Shown: positions 27,601 to 35,537 of the stretch, in pieces
How the letters are laid out: every line of letters starts with the position of its first letter
Position numbering within the stretch: position 1 is the first letter of the stretch
Source of the DNA: Anastatus disparis
Lineage: Eukaryota; Arthropoda; Insecta; Hymenoptera; Eupelmidae
Direction of reading: 5' to 3'
NCBI GenBank assembly: GCA_017163975.1
Contig: JAFFSR010000229.1
Location: 10,434,001-10,498,000 of the forward strand
DNA length: 64,000 nt
Program-made: the position numbers and the translations under genes
The notes under the pieces: generated by a model
Database searches by the model: none
What the model was told of the DNA's origin: nothing
What the model saw: only the letters and a program-made list of their open reading frames with translations

Positions 27601-30600
27601 TGTTTTGTTTTTCGGGGACTAGATAAATTATGGTGTTATAGACCTGATTGTCGTGATTTTTGGCTCGAAGCCATTTGTTTAGTGGTCGTAATTTATAATT
27701 TTATCAAAGATTGTCTAAACGTTGTCGAATTTCAGATAATTACAAAATGTTTCATTAATAAATTTAGTATAAAAGTTGACAGTTACTATTAACTTCGTGA
27801 CTATTCGAATGCTGTTCGCAATATTTAATGGATTCTTAAAATAAATTAACAATATATCTTTAGCATGTACATTGTTTATTTAGAAATTGTCATATTTATC
27901 AAAAGTTTATCTATTATAAACTTCAAGGAAAATAAAAACAACATTTTCATTATGAAATCTTGATGTGACTTAATAATTTTAATTAAAAATAAATTTTCTA
28001 AAAATAATCCTATGGATATTATAAAAATTTCAAAATCAAAATAACATTTAAAAAAATAACTCACCTTTTTACTTGATTTAAAAACGTTACACCTAAAAAA
28101 GCCACTGCCGTCTCTCGCGATGTAGCTAAATATTTTCAAATCATGACTGTCGTGCGACACGTAAAATATCCTGTAGATCGGATGATGCATTAGCATCAAT
28201 TTATTTTCATCCGGCCAATTTTGTTTTTTCTGTAAAATTGGAAACTGAAAGTTCACAGATTTAAATAAATAATGTCGAAATTTGGTGACCAGGTGCACTT
28301 AAAAAATACATAATGTTTAATATTATAAATTTTGAAATGCCAGTAATAATTTACCAAATTTGTAAAACCGTATTTAACACAACATTAATGAATGAAATAG
28401 AAGCATAAATTTCATCAAGATTAAATACCTAGATAATCTTTATTAAAACATAAATAAAATCATAATTACATTCCATCTAAATAAAAATGCAGCGATAATA
28501 CACACCAATTACAAGTCATTAACTTACACAAAACGTTAAATTTTGAAATATTCAAACCTTGGCATCGAGCATTATCTGGGCAATATATTTTCCAGTTAAA
28601 AGAGAAACAACAGCATTTACAGGCATGCAGAGAGAGAGAGAACAAAATGTTATTATCCGTATTCGATATTATTTTGTGTAAAACGGCATTATGCTGTATA
28701 ATATAATCGACAGGGAAACAAAAATGAGAAGGGAAATAATTGGTGCGTAACAATCAGATTAAGTGGTTTCATAGTTCCCTTGTTAATTTGCAATTATCTT
28801 TTCGTTCTGCAATCCGTCGATTATAATAAATACATAATTAAACTGAGAATCAGTTTAAATCTTTTTTTTTTCTTTTGAATAATAGCTTTGATATTGACAA
28901 AGCTAGTTGATGGAAAAGACTAATAAAAAGTTTATTTTACTGGCAATAAAAAAAATTATGATTGATTTTTTATTTATGCATAAATAAAGCAATCGTAAAT
29001 AAGCTCTAAAAATTCAAAGTTAAAACCATCACAATGACTTTCATAAATAAAATTTTTTTCTCAAAACCAAATTCGGATGATGGCCATTCCGCTATTATGA
29101 AACTTTAGCCTCTAAACATGAAAAAAAAACGGAAATATTTTTAGCGAAAAAAAAACAACAAGAAAGACAAAATCACAAACGAACACGTGCCACCAAAAAT
29201 AAAATAAAAAAACAGCCATGCGATATTACCTTCTTCTTCCTAAGTGTGACCTTCAAACCATCCACTGAGACCTCCAGCGTCACTTTCTTCTTTTTAATCC
29301 CCTTGGCCTTGAACTCGTACTGCATATAAAATAAAAGAAAAAGAAATAAAAAAGGAGAAGAAATAAAAAGTAGTGTGAGACAGCATGGGATATATAAGCG
29401 AGTATATATCGATAATAATACAGACAGAGAGAGAAAGAAAACTCGTTTTTCTCTTTTTATTCAAGTGCATATATAACAAGTTTAGTTTCTTTATACACAT
29501 GTATGTATGCGTGTATGTATGGATACTTACACGTATTCGCCGCATCGCCGCCACGATCTCCATTCGGCTGGTTGGTCGAGGCACTTCCATCGAGCCAATG
29601 AACTGCAACATCAATGTTTAAAATGCATCAAGGTTTATACATGTACGAGAGGAAGTTAAAATGAAAAAAAAAATAAAGAAATTTTATGAATGAAATTTTC
29701 AAGTTCTGCGGTACACATATAGAGGATATGTCATGTTGAGAATTGTATAAAGAGGAAATTATTATGCAGAGCTAACGGTATAATGAAGTTTTTAGATTTT
29801 TAAAGAATGTGGAATTTTCGATTTTTCATCATTTTCTGGTTTTATTTTTAAGAATAACAATGAAATAACCAACTATTCAACGTGTAACTTTTTTTTTAAA
29901 GTTGATTATTCTTAAATGTAATAAATGCGAGTGAAACAATATACTAGAATCAAATGCATTCTATATCGAACTTTGTTAGTTCCAACAATGTATGAATGTT
30001 GTGATATGAACTTTGTTATGAAACATTCGCATTATGAAAATGTTTCAAATCCAAACTTCAAATTAGTCAACAATAGAGATCATTAAACATTAAACATTAC
30101 ATACTTGATGTAATGAATACAACGCATTTCTTTTACACAAGAAGAAATATTTGATTAAATTTAACTTTATTGTACAATTATGACAAACTTCTAGTATCAA
30201 AAAAATTACTATACTGAATAGGAAAATTTGCTGTATTATCATACGTACAGTAAATTTAACTAATCAATACTGTGAACACACTCTAATTTCTTTTAATACT
30301 GCAACTTGTCTCTGCACAATTAAACATATAGTAAAATTTAATCAAACATTTCTCCCCGTGTAATTACTACAACATGTAAATCAACTAATCAAAAATAGAA
30401 TAAATAATAAAATTCCAAACTATTTAATAAAATGTAAAATTCCAGATAATTAGGAATTCATACATAATGATAAATAAATATGAGTTGTAAAAAATATTTG
30501 GATCGTAAAATTGTTGAGATTGCTCTCTAAAATAGTTCGCGTATGAAGAATCTTTTATTCGAACGTAGCTCATTAGCCATCTAAAGTTTAATTTATGCTT

Positions 30601-33600
30601 GCGAGCAGTGCAAAAAAAAATAAATTTCTTTTTATTACACATTTACTTAAACATTATTTTCATGTTATTTTTTTTTACCACAAAAAAATTTTAATTAAAT
30701 TTATAAACCGTTTATGTGTAAAACATTTGCAAAACCAACAACTTTCACATAAAGTTTCTATAATGATGAACTTTTCGTTAGGTGCGCGTTACATAAATTA
30801 TTATAAAACTTTGCTCGTAATTCATTTTCTCGCATACATACATACACACACATATAAACCGTAACAATGAATTATTTCCTTCGCCTAACGCATATACTTC
30901 AGCTTAAACGTTTACTTTAACAAAACCAAAGTCTTAAATTAATCAACAAAACAATGATCTTACTAAATAAATTGCTCTTTCGACAGCCCACGCAAACAAC
31001 TTTAAAACAACAATCAAAGCCAATTATAAGCGATTATAATGAACATGAAAAAAATAAACAAAATTAACAACTTTATAACAAAGTTGTACCTTCTGAATTT
31101 CCCATATACAAAACTTTTATATCCCACTTATCATAAAGGAAAGATATAAAGAAAAATTAACCTATTAAAGAAGATAACAACAAGGTCCAAGTGGTACATC
31201 ATAAAAAAGGAATAAAAACGTCAATAGAAAAATCCCCTTGATAGTTTATTTAGCTAATATACTCTCTTCTCTTGAGACCATGATGTGTGTTGCAATAAAA
31301 ATTAAGATAAAATAGAAGAAAAATTTCATGTACTATACAATATCAAAAGTATATAGAAGAAACCATCCCTCAAAACCAAAGCACGTACAATACGTATCCT
31401 CCCCCTCTTCGAACAAGTTCAAAATCAGTCGATACACAACCGTATACGTATAACACATACATTATACGCAACTGTATAAAAAAAAAGGAAAGAAAAGCCA
31501 GACGGCGCCTGTAAGTCGCTTCTGTGTGCGTGTTGTCAGTTAAAGTAAAAAAAAAGAGAGAAAGAAATAAAGAAAAGTATAAAGAGAGTGGGAAAAGGAT
31601 AGGCTAAAAAAAATAAAGGAAGGAAACAAAATTACACGGAGAACAATAGAAGGAGGGGGGAGGGCTTTCATATTACATATTACAGAGTGCAAAGGAGCTT
31701 GAAGGAATAAAAAGAGATGAAGAGAGAAGAAAACGGATAATTCGTTTTTAAAAAAAAATACTAAAAGAAGAAGGTAGGAACGTGTAGTACAAGTGATTAA
31801 ATTATTCATTTAGATACCGCTCTTTGCAGTAATTTTGCGTTTAAGCGAAACTAAGGATAACTGTAATAATAATTTCTCTTATTTTATTTTACGCTAACTG
31901 CAAATACTTTCTTCTTTGTTACAAAGGGAGTAACTTGGAATTGTTATAATTTCATGCGGTTAAATAGTTTATTATTAAAAGGGGAGGGCCTTTGATGAGA
32001 ACGGATTATTTTACTTTTACGTTTTTCTTGTCCTTTATTTTATTTTATTTTATTTATCGCTATAGTTTAGGTTTTTCCTACCGAGGAATATATATTTATG
32101 AAGGAATTAATTTTGAGATGGAAACTAAAAGAACAAACCAGAGGGGATGATTCAGAAAGTTTATTATAAATTTACGATTTGCGTTAACTGTTAAATGTAA
32201 GTAGAGGTTGAATTATTGAAAATTCAGATAATAAGTTTGATGCTATTGATATATTTTCTTAGGATATTGATTAATTTTTAATGATCGTTGAAATGAGGAG
32301 GAGTATCAGTTGGGGGATATTATCAAGGAATGAATATTTTTTAGAATAAAAAACTTGTGATGTATACCCTGCTTTGAATTATCATGTTTTCAAATGGGAT
32401 TCTTACGTATTCAATTAAAAGGCTATAAATAGAATTTTATCGATTTTTCAATGCTTATATGATTATTAACAACAGAAAACGATTTTTTAATAGATTATAA
32501 AAATAATTGATTGAGAAAAGCTAAATTAATATTTAAAAATAAAGATTCAATCTTTAAACAATATTTAACCAATAAATTTATCATGTTCTGAATAGAAAAC
32601 AAAATTATACTTCACTTTTCTAATCAATCAATTGTAGCAACAATATTTTCACTTATACACATTTATCTTGATTTAGATGCTCGAACGGATACGCTATCTT
32701 TATCAAGATGTCTCGGTGTGCGTCTTATCTTGTATACAGAAAATGTAACAGATGGAGTGAACAAGGAAATAAAGTAAAAAGGACAAAAAATAAGTATTAA
32801 GATACGGATCTTCGCAAGGATGAAAAAATATATACAAAACGAGGAAAGAGAAAGCTGACATATGCACGTGCGCTTACAAAGCCATGAAAAAAAATTATCC
32901 TTTTTTTATTTTTTTCTTTGGAGAATCGTTCCGTTGCATGTCGTAAAAAGTGAATATTAAACACCAATTTGTATTTTGACCGTATGATTATTTCGAAAGT
33001 TTAAATTATTTTGTAATTTTGGGAATTGATATATTTTTGTTAATAATTGAAAGAAAAAATATTCTTTATAAAAATTATTAAAAAATATGAAGAAGTCAAA
33101 ATTTGGAGCTTTAATATCAAGCGAGTGAACAATCTCGAAGAGAAACGTCGGACCTTTATCAAAGTGAATTATATAGATTCATATCGTGTTAAAGGTAAGG
33201 TGTAAAATTATGATATACAAAGTTAGATATGAAATTTGCATGTTAAAGGGAGTACTTATCCTCGTATACTTTTATCAGGGTTTATAAATCTCTGCGCATA
33301 AAACGTACGGATAATTCTGATGATAAATTTTCACGAAATGATTACATCTTAATAAGATCACTTTTCACTTGTCAATCGCGATTTTCTTAAATAGCTGCAA
33401 ACTATATGAAAATACTTTCACTAATGCTTCAACATTTTTTACAAATAAAACACTTATGATACAGCAAAATATTAACGCGATTGTAATATCTACGAAATTG
33501 ATATCAAATAACTTAAAAAGAAGGAAACATTTATTAAATTAAAAGAAAGTTGAACTTATAATTATCTAACGATTATTTTTAAGGACTAACTAAGAGTAAA

Positions 33601-35479
33601 AAATCTAACAATTCATCCTTTCAAACTTCCTTTTGAAAAAAAAGAACTAAAAGAAATTCTCTCAATTCCAAGACATTAACATTAAGAAACCTATCCAATT
33701 TGGCACGCAAACGCATGAGCGCACCGTATAAAGCAGCTCTATACAGCATAAAACTGCCAGGAAACGTAAAGTAGCGAGTGTATCCTTGGCATCTAAACAA
33801 GCACATCTCTGCAATAGTAGCTGCCAATATCTCTGCCGCAAATCTTAACAAAAACTGCGTACGCAAGCAGAGCCAACAATGGCATAAAGTAAGCCCATGG
33901 AACCATTAAAAAACAAAAAAAAAAAAGGAAGAAAAAAAACGAAATGGATAGACACTAGAAAAGAAAATAAAGATAATAAAGAAAAGAAAGAGAGCGCGAC
34001 TTAGAGTGTGAAGCATTTAACAGTAAACGGATGAGTTTATGTATCATATCCTTGTAAAGGAAAAAAAGGCGTTAGTTTAACTTTACTATCTTTCTTTTTT
34101 ACATTCACCAGCTCGCTTAAGTGAATTGTTTTAAGTTAAATGACACGCGGCTAAACAGATGTGTGCATGTACGTTAATTATTCTTGACGATAGTAAATGT
34201 CGTGTACGGGTTCGTTTTTTAAAATTACAATCTTGGATTACGCGCGGAAACATGTGTTTTACTACTGATAGGTATATAAATTCATTTCGGTTAAATGAGA
34301 TTTATGCGCTTAAGGTGTAACGTATAGTGTAACGTAGGGTACTGTATGATTCAATTGACTTTGAAATTATCATCATATTAAATAATACGTTAAATTTATT
34401 AATGCTCGAATTTTTATTTTTTATTTTAAACAGTGTGGAAGTTTTAGTTAATTATAAAAAATTATTATTACATGGTAAAATTTTTTCATTTTTTCATACT
34501 ATAATTTAATTATCTTTTTAATGCTTAAAAAATTATTAGTTTGAAACTTTGTTGAAAAAGAATATAATTATTCCGTAGAATAATTAAAAAATAAACCGTT
34601 GCACTTAATGCAAGTAGTAATTATATTTTTTCTACAGTTAACTCTCTCAATAAGACCATTCACGCCATTATTTTTCCAAGAATTGTTATTCCCTAGCCAT
34701 GATCTAGATAATTGAGATGATAATATTTTTTTTAATTTTCAATAAGCGAAAATTATGATACAGAAACACAAATTTTTTTTGAAAGGATTGTCCTAATGCA
34801 GTCTTATAATGTGGTCTTGTCATAGAATTATAAATTTGTCTTACCCAAAAATACTCATACTACTGATAATACTTTTAAAATTACAATTTTTTTATGAGAA
34901 CATCAGTAACTTTCAATATAAAATTTTGTAGAAAAAACATAAATGAAAGAAACATTTTTCAATAAAATAATCAAAGTTTAATAACTAATGAATTCTATTC
35001 ATTCCATTTTAAAATATCAGATACCATCAATTATATTAAACACAAACGCAAAAACAATTGCATTACATTTCATTAAATTTATTATCCAACAGATCAAAGG
35101 ATGAAAATTCAAATAGTAAAAAAAAATAAAATAAATTTAAAATTCTCACAAAGAATAGAATAGTCCTGTTAACAATGGGTGTGGTATTTAAGTGTTGTTT
35201 TAAAGGTCATTAAACTTATAAGAACCATTTATGGTTTGTTTTTCTCTCCCCCTTTCAATACAATACGTACTGCGCTCGCACACACATAAAACTCATACGT
35301 ATTCGCATTATATTCACTTCATTACAATGCGTATAGGTGTAGGTATGGGTATATATAGATATATAAAGTACCTTGGCATGGAAAACGATGCCACGATGGA
35401 AGGCCTCCTCGCTATGGAGCGGTATACGTGTATCATACTCGTCATTGTGCACAAGGTTGTATTGCTTCTTCGAGGGCAT
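6150..35479 (-). CDS. NOS1AP: NOS1AP/CAPON-like PTB adaptor protein, long form (10 coding exons)
   Basis: This is the orthologue of the carboxyl-terminal PDZ ligand of neuronal nitric oxide synthase, a cytoplasmic adaptor. In vertebrates it links nNOS and Scribble-type polarity complexes to partners. Coding exons in transcript order are 35479-35372, 29602-29531, 29319-29230, 28229-28065, 18408-18183, 12811-12681, 11010-10834, 10237-10052, 7610-7341 and 6632-6150. All have GT/AG sites and consistent phases, giving 635 aa (human about 506). Residues about 20-170 form the PTB domain: [10 protein letters not shown] start, [46 protein letters not shown] and [20 protein letters not shown]. Residues about 265-350 form a coiled coil. 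Residues about 385-590 are Pro/Ser/Asn-rich, and the tail carries [13 protein letters not shown] and SELPRLLRR. The start is supported by an in-frame TAG 12 codons upstream and by A at -3. The vertebrate C-terminal PDZ ligand is absent; the protein ends RRNSQ. Confidence 0.93.
6633..7340 (-). other. NOS1AP intron 9
   Basis: This is AT-rich intron sequence between exon 9 (donor GTAAGTTT) and exon 10. I see no additional exon, RNA gene or repeat. Confidence 0.7.
7341..7610 (-). CDS. NOS1AP: NOS1AP exon 9: Tyr/Pro/Asn-rich linker
   Basis: The acceptor TTTCTTCTAG precedes 7610 and the donor CCT|GTAAGTTT follows 7341. The 90 codons are in phase 0 at both ends. The peptide ([11 protein letters not shown] at its start, PPTGRP at its end) is low-complexity linker with several aromatic and proline residues. 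It has no vertebrate counterpart that I recognise. Assignment rests on splice phase and strand continuity with exons 8 and 10. Confidence 0.8.
7611..10051 (-). other. NOS1AP intron 8
   Basis: This is AT-rich intron. It contains a GC-richer, exon-like patch at about 8085-8170 that has no consistent frame and splice sites, and an imperfect hairpin at 9348-9402. No other gene is seen. Confidence 0.6.
9348..9402. repeat. Imperfect 55-nt hairpin in intron 8
   Basis: The outer arms ATCCAGTTT (9348-9356) and AAACTGGAT (9394-9402) pair perfectly. The inner arms TAAAACGTTAA (9357-9367) and TTAATGTTTTA (9375-9385) pair with one wobble around a 7-base loop. Eight bases (9386-9393) bulge out on one side. 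The shape is hairpin-RNA-like, but the stem is short for a microRNA precursor and the bulge is large. Confidence 0.55.
10052..10237 (-). CDS. NOS1AP: NOS1AP exon 8: end of the coiled coil
   Basis: The acceptor GAAATTTTCAG precedes 10237 and the donor CAG|GTAACC follows 10052; 62 codons. [19 protein letters not shown] aligns with the vertebrate VHQLLLQNKDMLQHISLLV, so it directly continues the coiled coil of exon 7. The second half ([15 protein letters not shown]) is a Gly/Asn/Gln linker. Confidence 0.9.
10238..10833 (-). other. NOS1AP intron 7
   Basis: This is AT-rich intron. A short acidic frame at 10692-10742 was considered as a micro-exon and set aside, because exon 7 joins exon 8 perfectly without it. 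Confidence 0.7.
10834..11010 (-). CDS. NOS1AP: NOS1AP exon 7: coiled-coil core
   Basis: The acceptor CATGTACAACAG precedes 11010 and the donor GCGCAG|GTAAAAG follows 10834; 59 codons in phase 0. [20 protein letters not shown] and [17 protein letters not shown] match the vertebrate block LLQQ...QQTQVAVAQVHLLKDQLAAEAAARLEAQ almost residue for residue. The heptad pattern indicates a dimerising helix. Confidence 0.93.
11252..11494. mobile_element. MITE-like element, family A copy 1
   Basis: The left end CACGGAGAAATATTTTATAG is mirrored by the right end, whose reverse complement starts CACGGAGTAAAATTACTATA. Similarity continues inward for about 85 bases on each side: shared TTACTATATCACA, then AACCGTGAGACGTACTT against AACCGTGGGACATACTT. 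The 243-bp element has no coding capacity, as expected of a non-autonomous DNA transposon. The target-site duplication is not clear. Copies 2 (30133-30363) and 3 (16485-16768) share the end motif or internal blocks. Confidence 0.72.
11551..11607. repeat. Direct duplication plus inverted repeat of a 22-bp AT motif
   Basis: AAAAAAGTTATTTTTTTTAA occurs twice in direct tandem (from 11551 and from 11574). The second copy runs into its own inverse, AAATAACTTTTTT, giving a hairpin with 13-bp arms. It looks like replication slippage followed by inversion. Confidence 0.6.
12681..12811 (-). CDS. NOS1AP: NOS1AP exon 6: linker before the coiled coil
   Basis: The acceptor CATTTTTCTAG precedes 12811 and the donor CTT|GTAAGTATAG follows 12681. 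The 131 bases complete the split Asp codon from exon 5 (phase 1) and end in phase 0. The peptide [15 protein letters not shown] is acidic/hydrophobic, followed by CPLRQHHDL and [11 protein letters not shown]. Confidence 0.85.
13651..13857 (+). mobile_element. tRNA-derived SINE, copy 1
   Basis: The element has a tRNA-like head with an A box (TAGCTCACTCGG, 13658-13669) and a B box (GAGTTCGAATCCC, 13702-13714). The loop TTCGTAA, read as an anticodon arm, would be CGU (Thr), but stem pairing is poor. A family-specific body of about 120 bases follows (CACCACTGTA, ACACACTGATGATCTCCGTC, GCTGATTAGCAT), then an A-rich tail. The same head and body recur at 17158-17346, 40719-40908 and 48339-48523. The head is too degenerate to be a working tRNA. 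Confidence 0.88.
15571..15669. repeat. Three copies of a 33-bp AT-rich tandem repeat
   Basis: TTTTTATTAAAAATTTAATT followed by RTTTARATTTYA is repeated three times with a period of 33 bases (cores at 15576, 15609 and 15642). Copies differ at a few positions. It is a minisatellite with no coding meaning. Confidence 0.75.
16485..16768. mobile_element. Possible degraded MITE, family A copy 3
   Basis: The block GATAGAGAAAATTTTACTAT (from about 16525) and the following CAATCGTGGGATGT resemble copy 1's TATAGAGAAAATTACTATAT and ACCGTGAGACGT. The ends TTTACCGAGGAATATAAT and, in reverse complement, TACTCGGAAAGAATTTGAT are roughly inverted and resemble the family end. The similarity is patchy and the boundaries are approximate. 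Confidence 0.35.
17158..17346 (-). mobile_element. tRNA-derived SINE, copy 2
   Basis: This is the same family as 13651-13857, inverted. The B box reads GGATTCGAACTCG on the plus strand (from 17280) and the A box GAGCCACTGG near its right end. The body motif GCGACGGAGATCATCAGTGT lies at the left. It lies in intron 5, in the transcriptional orientation of NOS1AP. Confidence 0.88.
18183..18408 (-). CDS. NOS1AP: NOS1AP exon 5: last PTB helix and Gln/Asp-rich linker
   Basis: The acceptor TTTATTACAG precedes 18408 and the donor AAAG|GTTAGT follows 18183. It holds 75 codons plus one base. [20 protein letters not shown] is the C-terminal PTB alpha helix, nearly identical to vertebrate NOS1AP. The rest is a polar linker ([21 protein letters not shown], Ser/Pro/Gln-rich). 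Both the PTB exons (28065) and the alternative start exon (21013) can splice to it in phase 0, making it the first exon common to both forms. Confidence 0.93.
18409..21012 (-). other. NOS1AP intron (exon 5 to alternative start exon)
   Basis: AT-rich sequence with poly(A)/poly(T) tracts. No supported exon, RNA gene or repeat was found. Confidence 0.6.
21013..21297 (-). CDS. NOS1AP: NOS1AP alternative first exon (PTB-less form)
   Basis: A 95-codon open frame starts [12 protein letters not shown] at 21297 and ends EMEELE at a donor (CTCGAG|GTAGTAATG). The phase (0) joins directly to SQAMRVVR of exon 5. Base composition is far more GC-rich than the flanks. The peptide is basic ([33 protein letters not shown]) and matches nothing I know. 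An in-frame TAA lies 12 codons upstream and no pyrimidine-rich acceptor is evident. A minus-strand TATAAAAATA lies at about 21359-21368, roughly 65 bases before the ATG. A separate promoter with its own first exon is therefore the simplest reading. The product would be about 585 aa, keeping only the last PTB helix plus the coiled coil and tail. A cassette exon is the alternative. Confidence 0.6.
21359..21368 (-). promoter_or_regulatory. Candidate TATA box for the alternative NOS1AP start
   Basis: The minus strand reads CTATAAAAATATAG about 65 bases before the alternative ATG at 21297, leaving room for a start site at about 21335. The motif is common in AT-rich DNA. Its value comes from its position next to an exon with no acceptor. 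Confidence 0.3.
24628..24642 (+). mobile_element. tRNA-Lys primer binding site of an LTR-retrotransposon relic
   Basis: TGGCGCCCAACGTGG is complementary to the 3' end of eukaryotic tRNA-Lys(CUU), including the CCA. That is the usual minus-strand primer site directly after the 5' LTR in many insect Ty3/gypsy-type elements. The roughly 200 bases before it (about 24420-24627) would be the end of an LTR and those after it (to about 24745, GC-richer) the leader. No gag or pol frames follow, so only a fragment remains. The LTR's left end could not be set. Confidence 0.5.
26865..26960 (-). CDS. Possible second alternative start exon of NOS1AP
   Basis: On the minus strand ATGG at 26960 has A at -3 and G at +4, with an in-frame stop nine codons upstream. 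It opens [20 protein letters not shown], a GC-rich, clearly non-intronic composition. A minus-strand TATATATAG at about 27071-27079 lies roughly 115 bases before the ATG. Phase-0 donors compatible with exon 5 exist (CCG|GTACGG at 26892, GCA|GTGCGG at 26865), but neither is a strong GTAAG-type site. It may be an additional first exon, a decoy, or part of an independent short transcript. Confidence 0.25.
28065..28229 (-). CDS. NOS1AP: NOS1AP exon 4: PTB core
   Basis: The acceptor CAATTTTACAG precedes 28229 and the donor AAAAAG|GTGAGT follows 28065; 55 codons. [20 protein letters not shown] and IARDG...FRCNVFKS are almost identical to vertebrate NOS1AP and form the central PTB strands. The vertebrate Lys-rich insertion before this block is shorter here ([13 protein letters not shown]). 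Confidence 0.95.
28230..29229 (-). other. NOS1AP intron 3
   Basis: AT-rich intron of about 1 kb. No additional exon or repeat was recognised. Confidence 0.7.
29230..29319 (-). CDS. NOS1AP: NOS1AP exon 3: PTB
   Basis: The acceptor TTTATATGCAG precedes 29319 and the donor AAGAAG|GTAATA follows 29230; 30 codons. [13 protein letters not shown] and [14 protein letters not shown] match vertebrate YEFKAKNIKKKKV and VSVDGVKVILKKKK. Confidence 0.95.
29320..29530 (-). other. NOS1AP intron 2
   Basis: This short intron (donor CGT|GTAAGTAT, acceptor TATGCAG) contains a CA/TA-rich stretch and nothing else. Confidence 0.8.
29531..29602 (-). CDS. NOS1AP: NOS1AP exon 2: PTB
   Basis: The acceptor TGATGTTGCAG precedes 29602 and the donor follows 29531; 24 codons. 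[20 protein letters not shown] matches vertebrate YVGSLDVPRPNSRVEIVAAM. Confidence 0.95.
29603..35371 (-). other. NOS1AP intron 1 (within the coding region)
   Basis: Nearly 6 kb of AT-rich intron. It contains MITE copy 2 (30133-30363) and a GC-richer patch at about 33620-33900 of unknown nature. No supported exon was found. Confidence 0.6.
30133..30363. mobile_element. MITE-like element, family A copy 2
   Basis: The left end TTACACAAGAAGAAATATTT continues GATTAAATTTA. The right end, reverse-complemented, starts TTACACGGGGAGAAATGTTT and continues GATTAAATTTTACTATATG. Inverted similarity goes on inward (GACAAACTTCTAGTAT against GACAAGTTGCAGTAT). The end CACGGGGAGAAATRTTT and the TTACTATA block relate it to copy 1 at 11252-11494. 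It is non-coding, 231 bp, in intron 1 of NOS1AP. Confidence 0.65.
35372..35479 (-). CDS. NOS1AP: NOS1AP exon 1, coding part: start of the long form
   Basis: ATG at 35479 opens [20 protein letters not shown] and reaches the donor GCCAAG|GTACTT after 35372; 36 codons. It aligns with the vertebrate start MPSKTKYNLVDDGHDLRIPL. The start is fixed by an in-frame TAG 12 codons upstream and by A at -3. Confidence 0.95.
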
Positions 35480-35537
35480 TCTTCTTGCCCTGTTGGCCGC
35501 TTCATTCGACTTCTAGTCTCTATTGCCGTTGCAACTT
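35480..35537 (-). other. NOS1AP: NOS1AP 5' UTR in the first coding exon, with an overlapping upstream ATG
   Basis: The acceptor TTTTTTGTTTCAG precedes 35537, so at least one further leader exon lies upstream. Within the leader, an ATG at 35505 (C at -3, weak context) opens a frame that overlaps the main ATG out of frame. In the spliced mRNA that frame continues through exon 2 into exon 3, for about 81 codons. Confidence 0.8.

Larger units (their letters stand above)
21298..28064 (-). other. NOS1AP intron 4 (upstream part)
   Basis: This long AT-rich intron contains a primer-binding-site-like LTR relic at 24628-24642 and a possible further start exon at 26865-26960. The remaining frames are low-complexity. 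Confidence 0.55.

Noticed and set aside
27478..27792. 104-codon plus-strand frame
   Set aside because: It does not begin with ATG and has AT-driven composition without any recognisable domain.
27876..28298. 140-codon minus-strand frame taken as one gene
   Set aside because: Only 28065-28229 is coding (NOS1AP exon 4). The rest is intron read-through on both sides.
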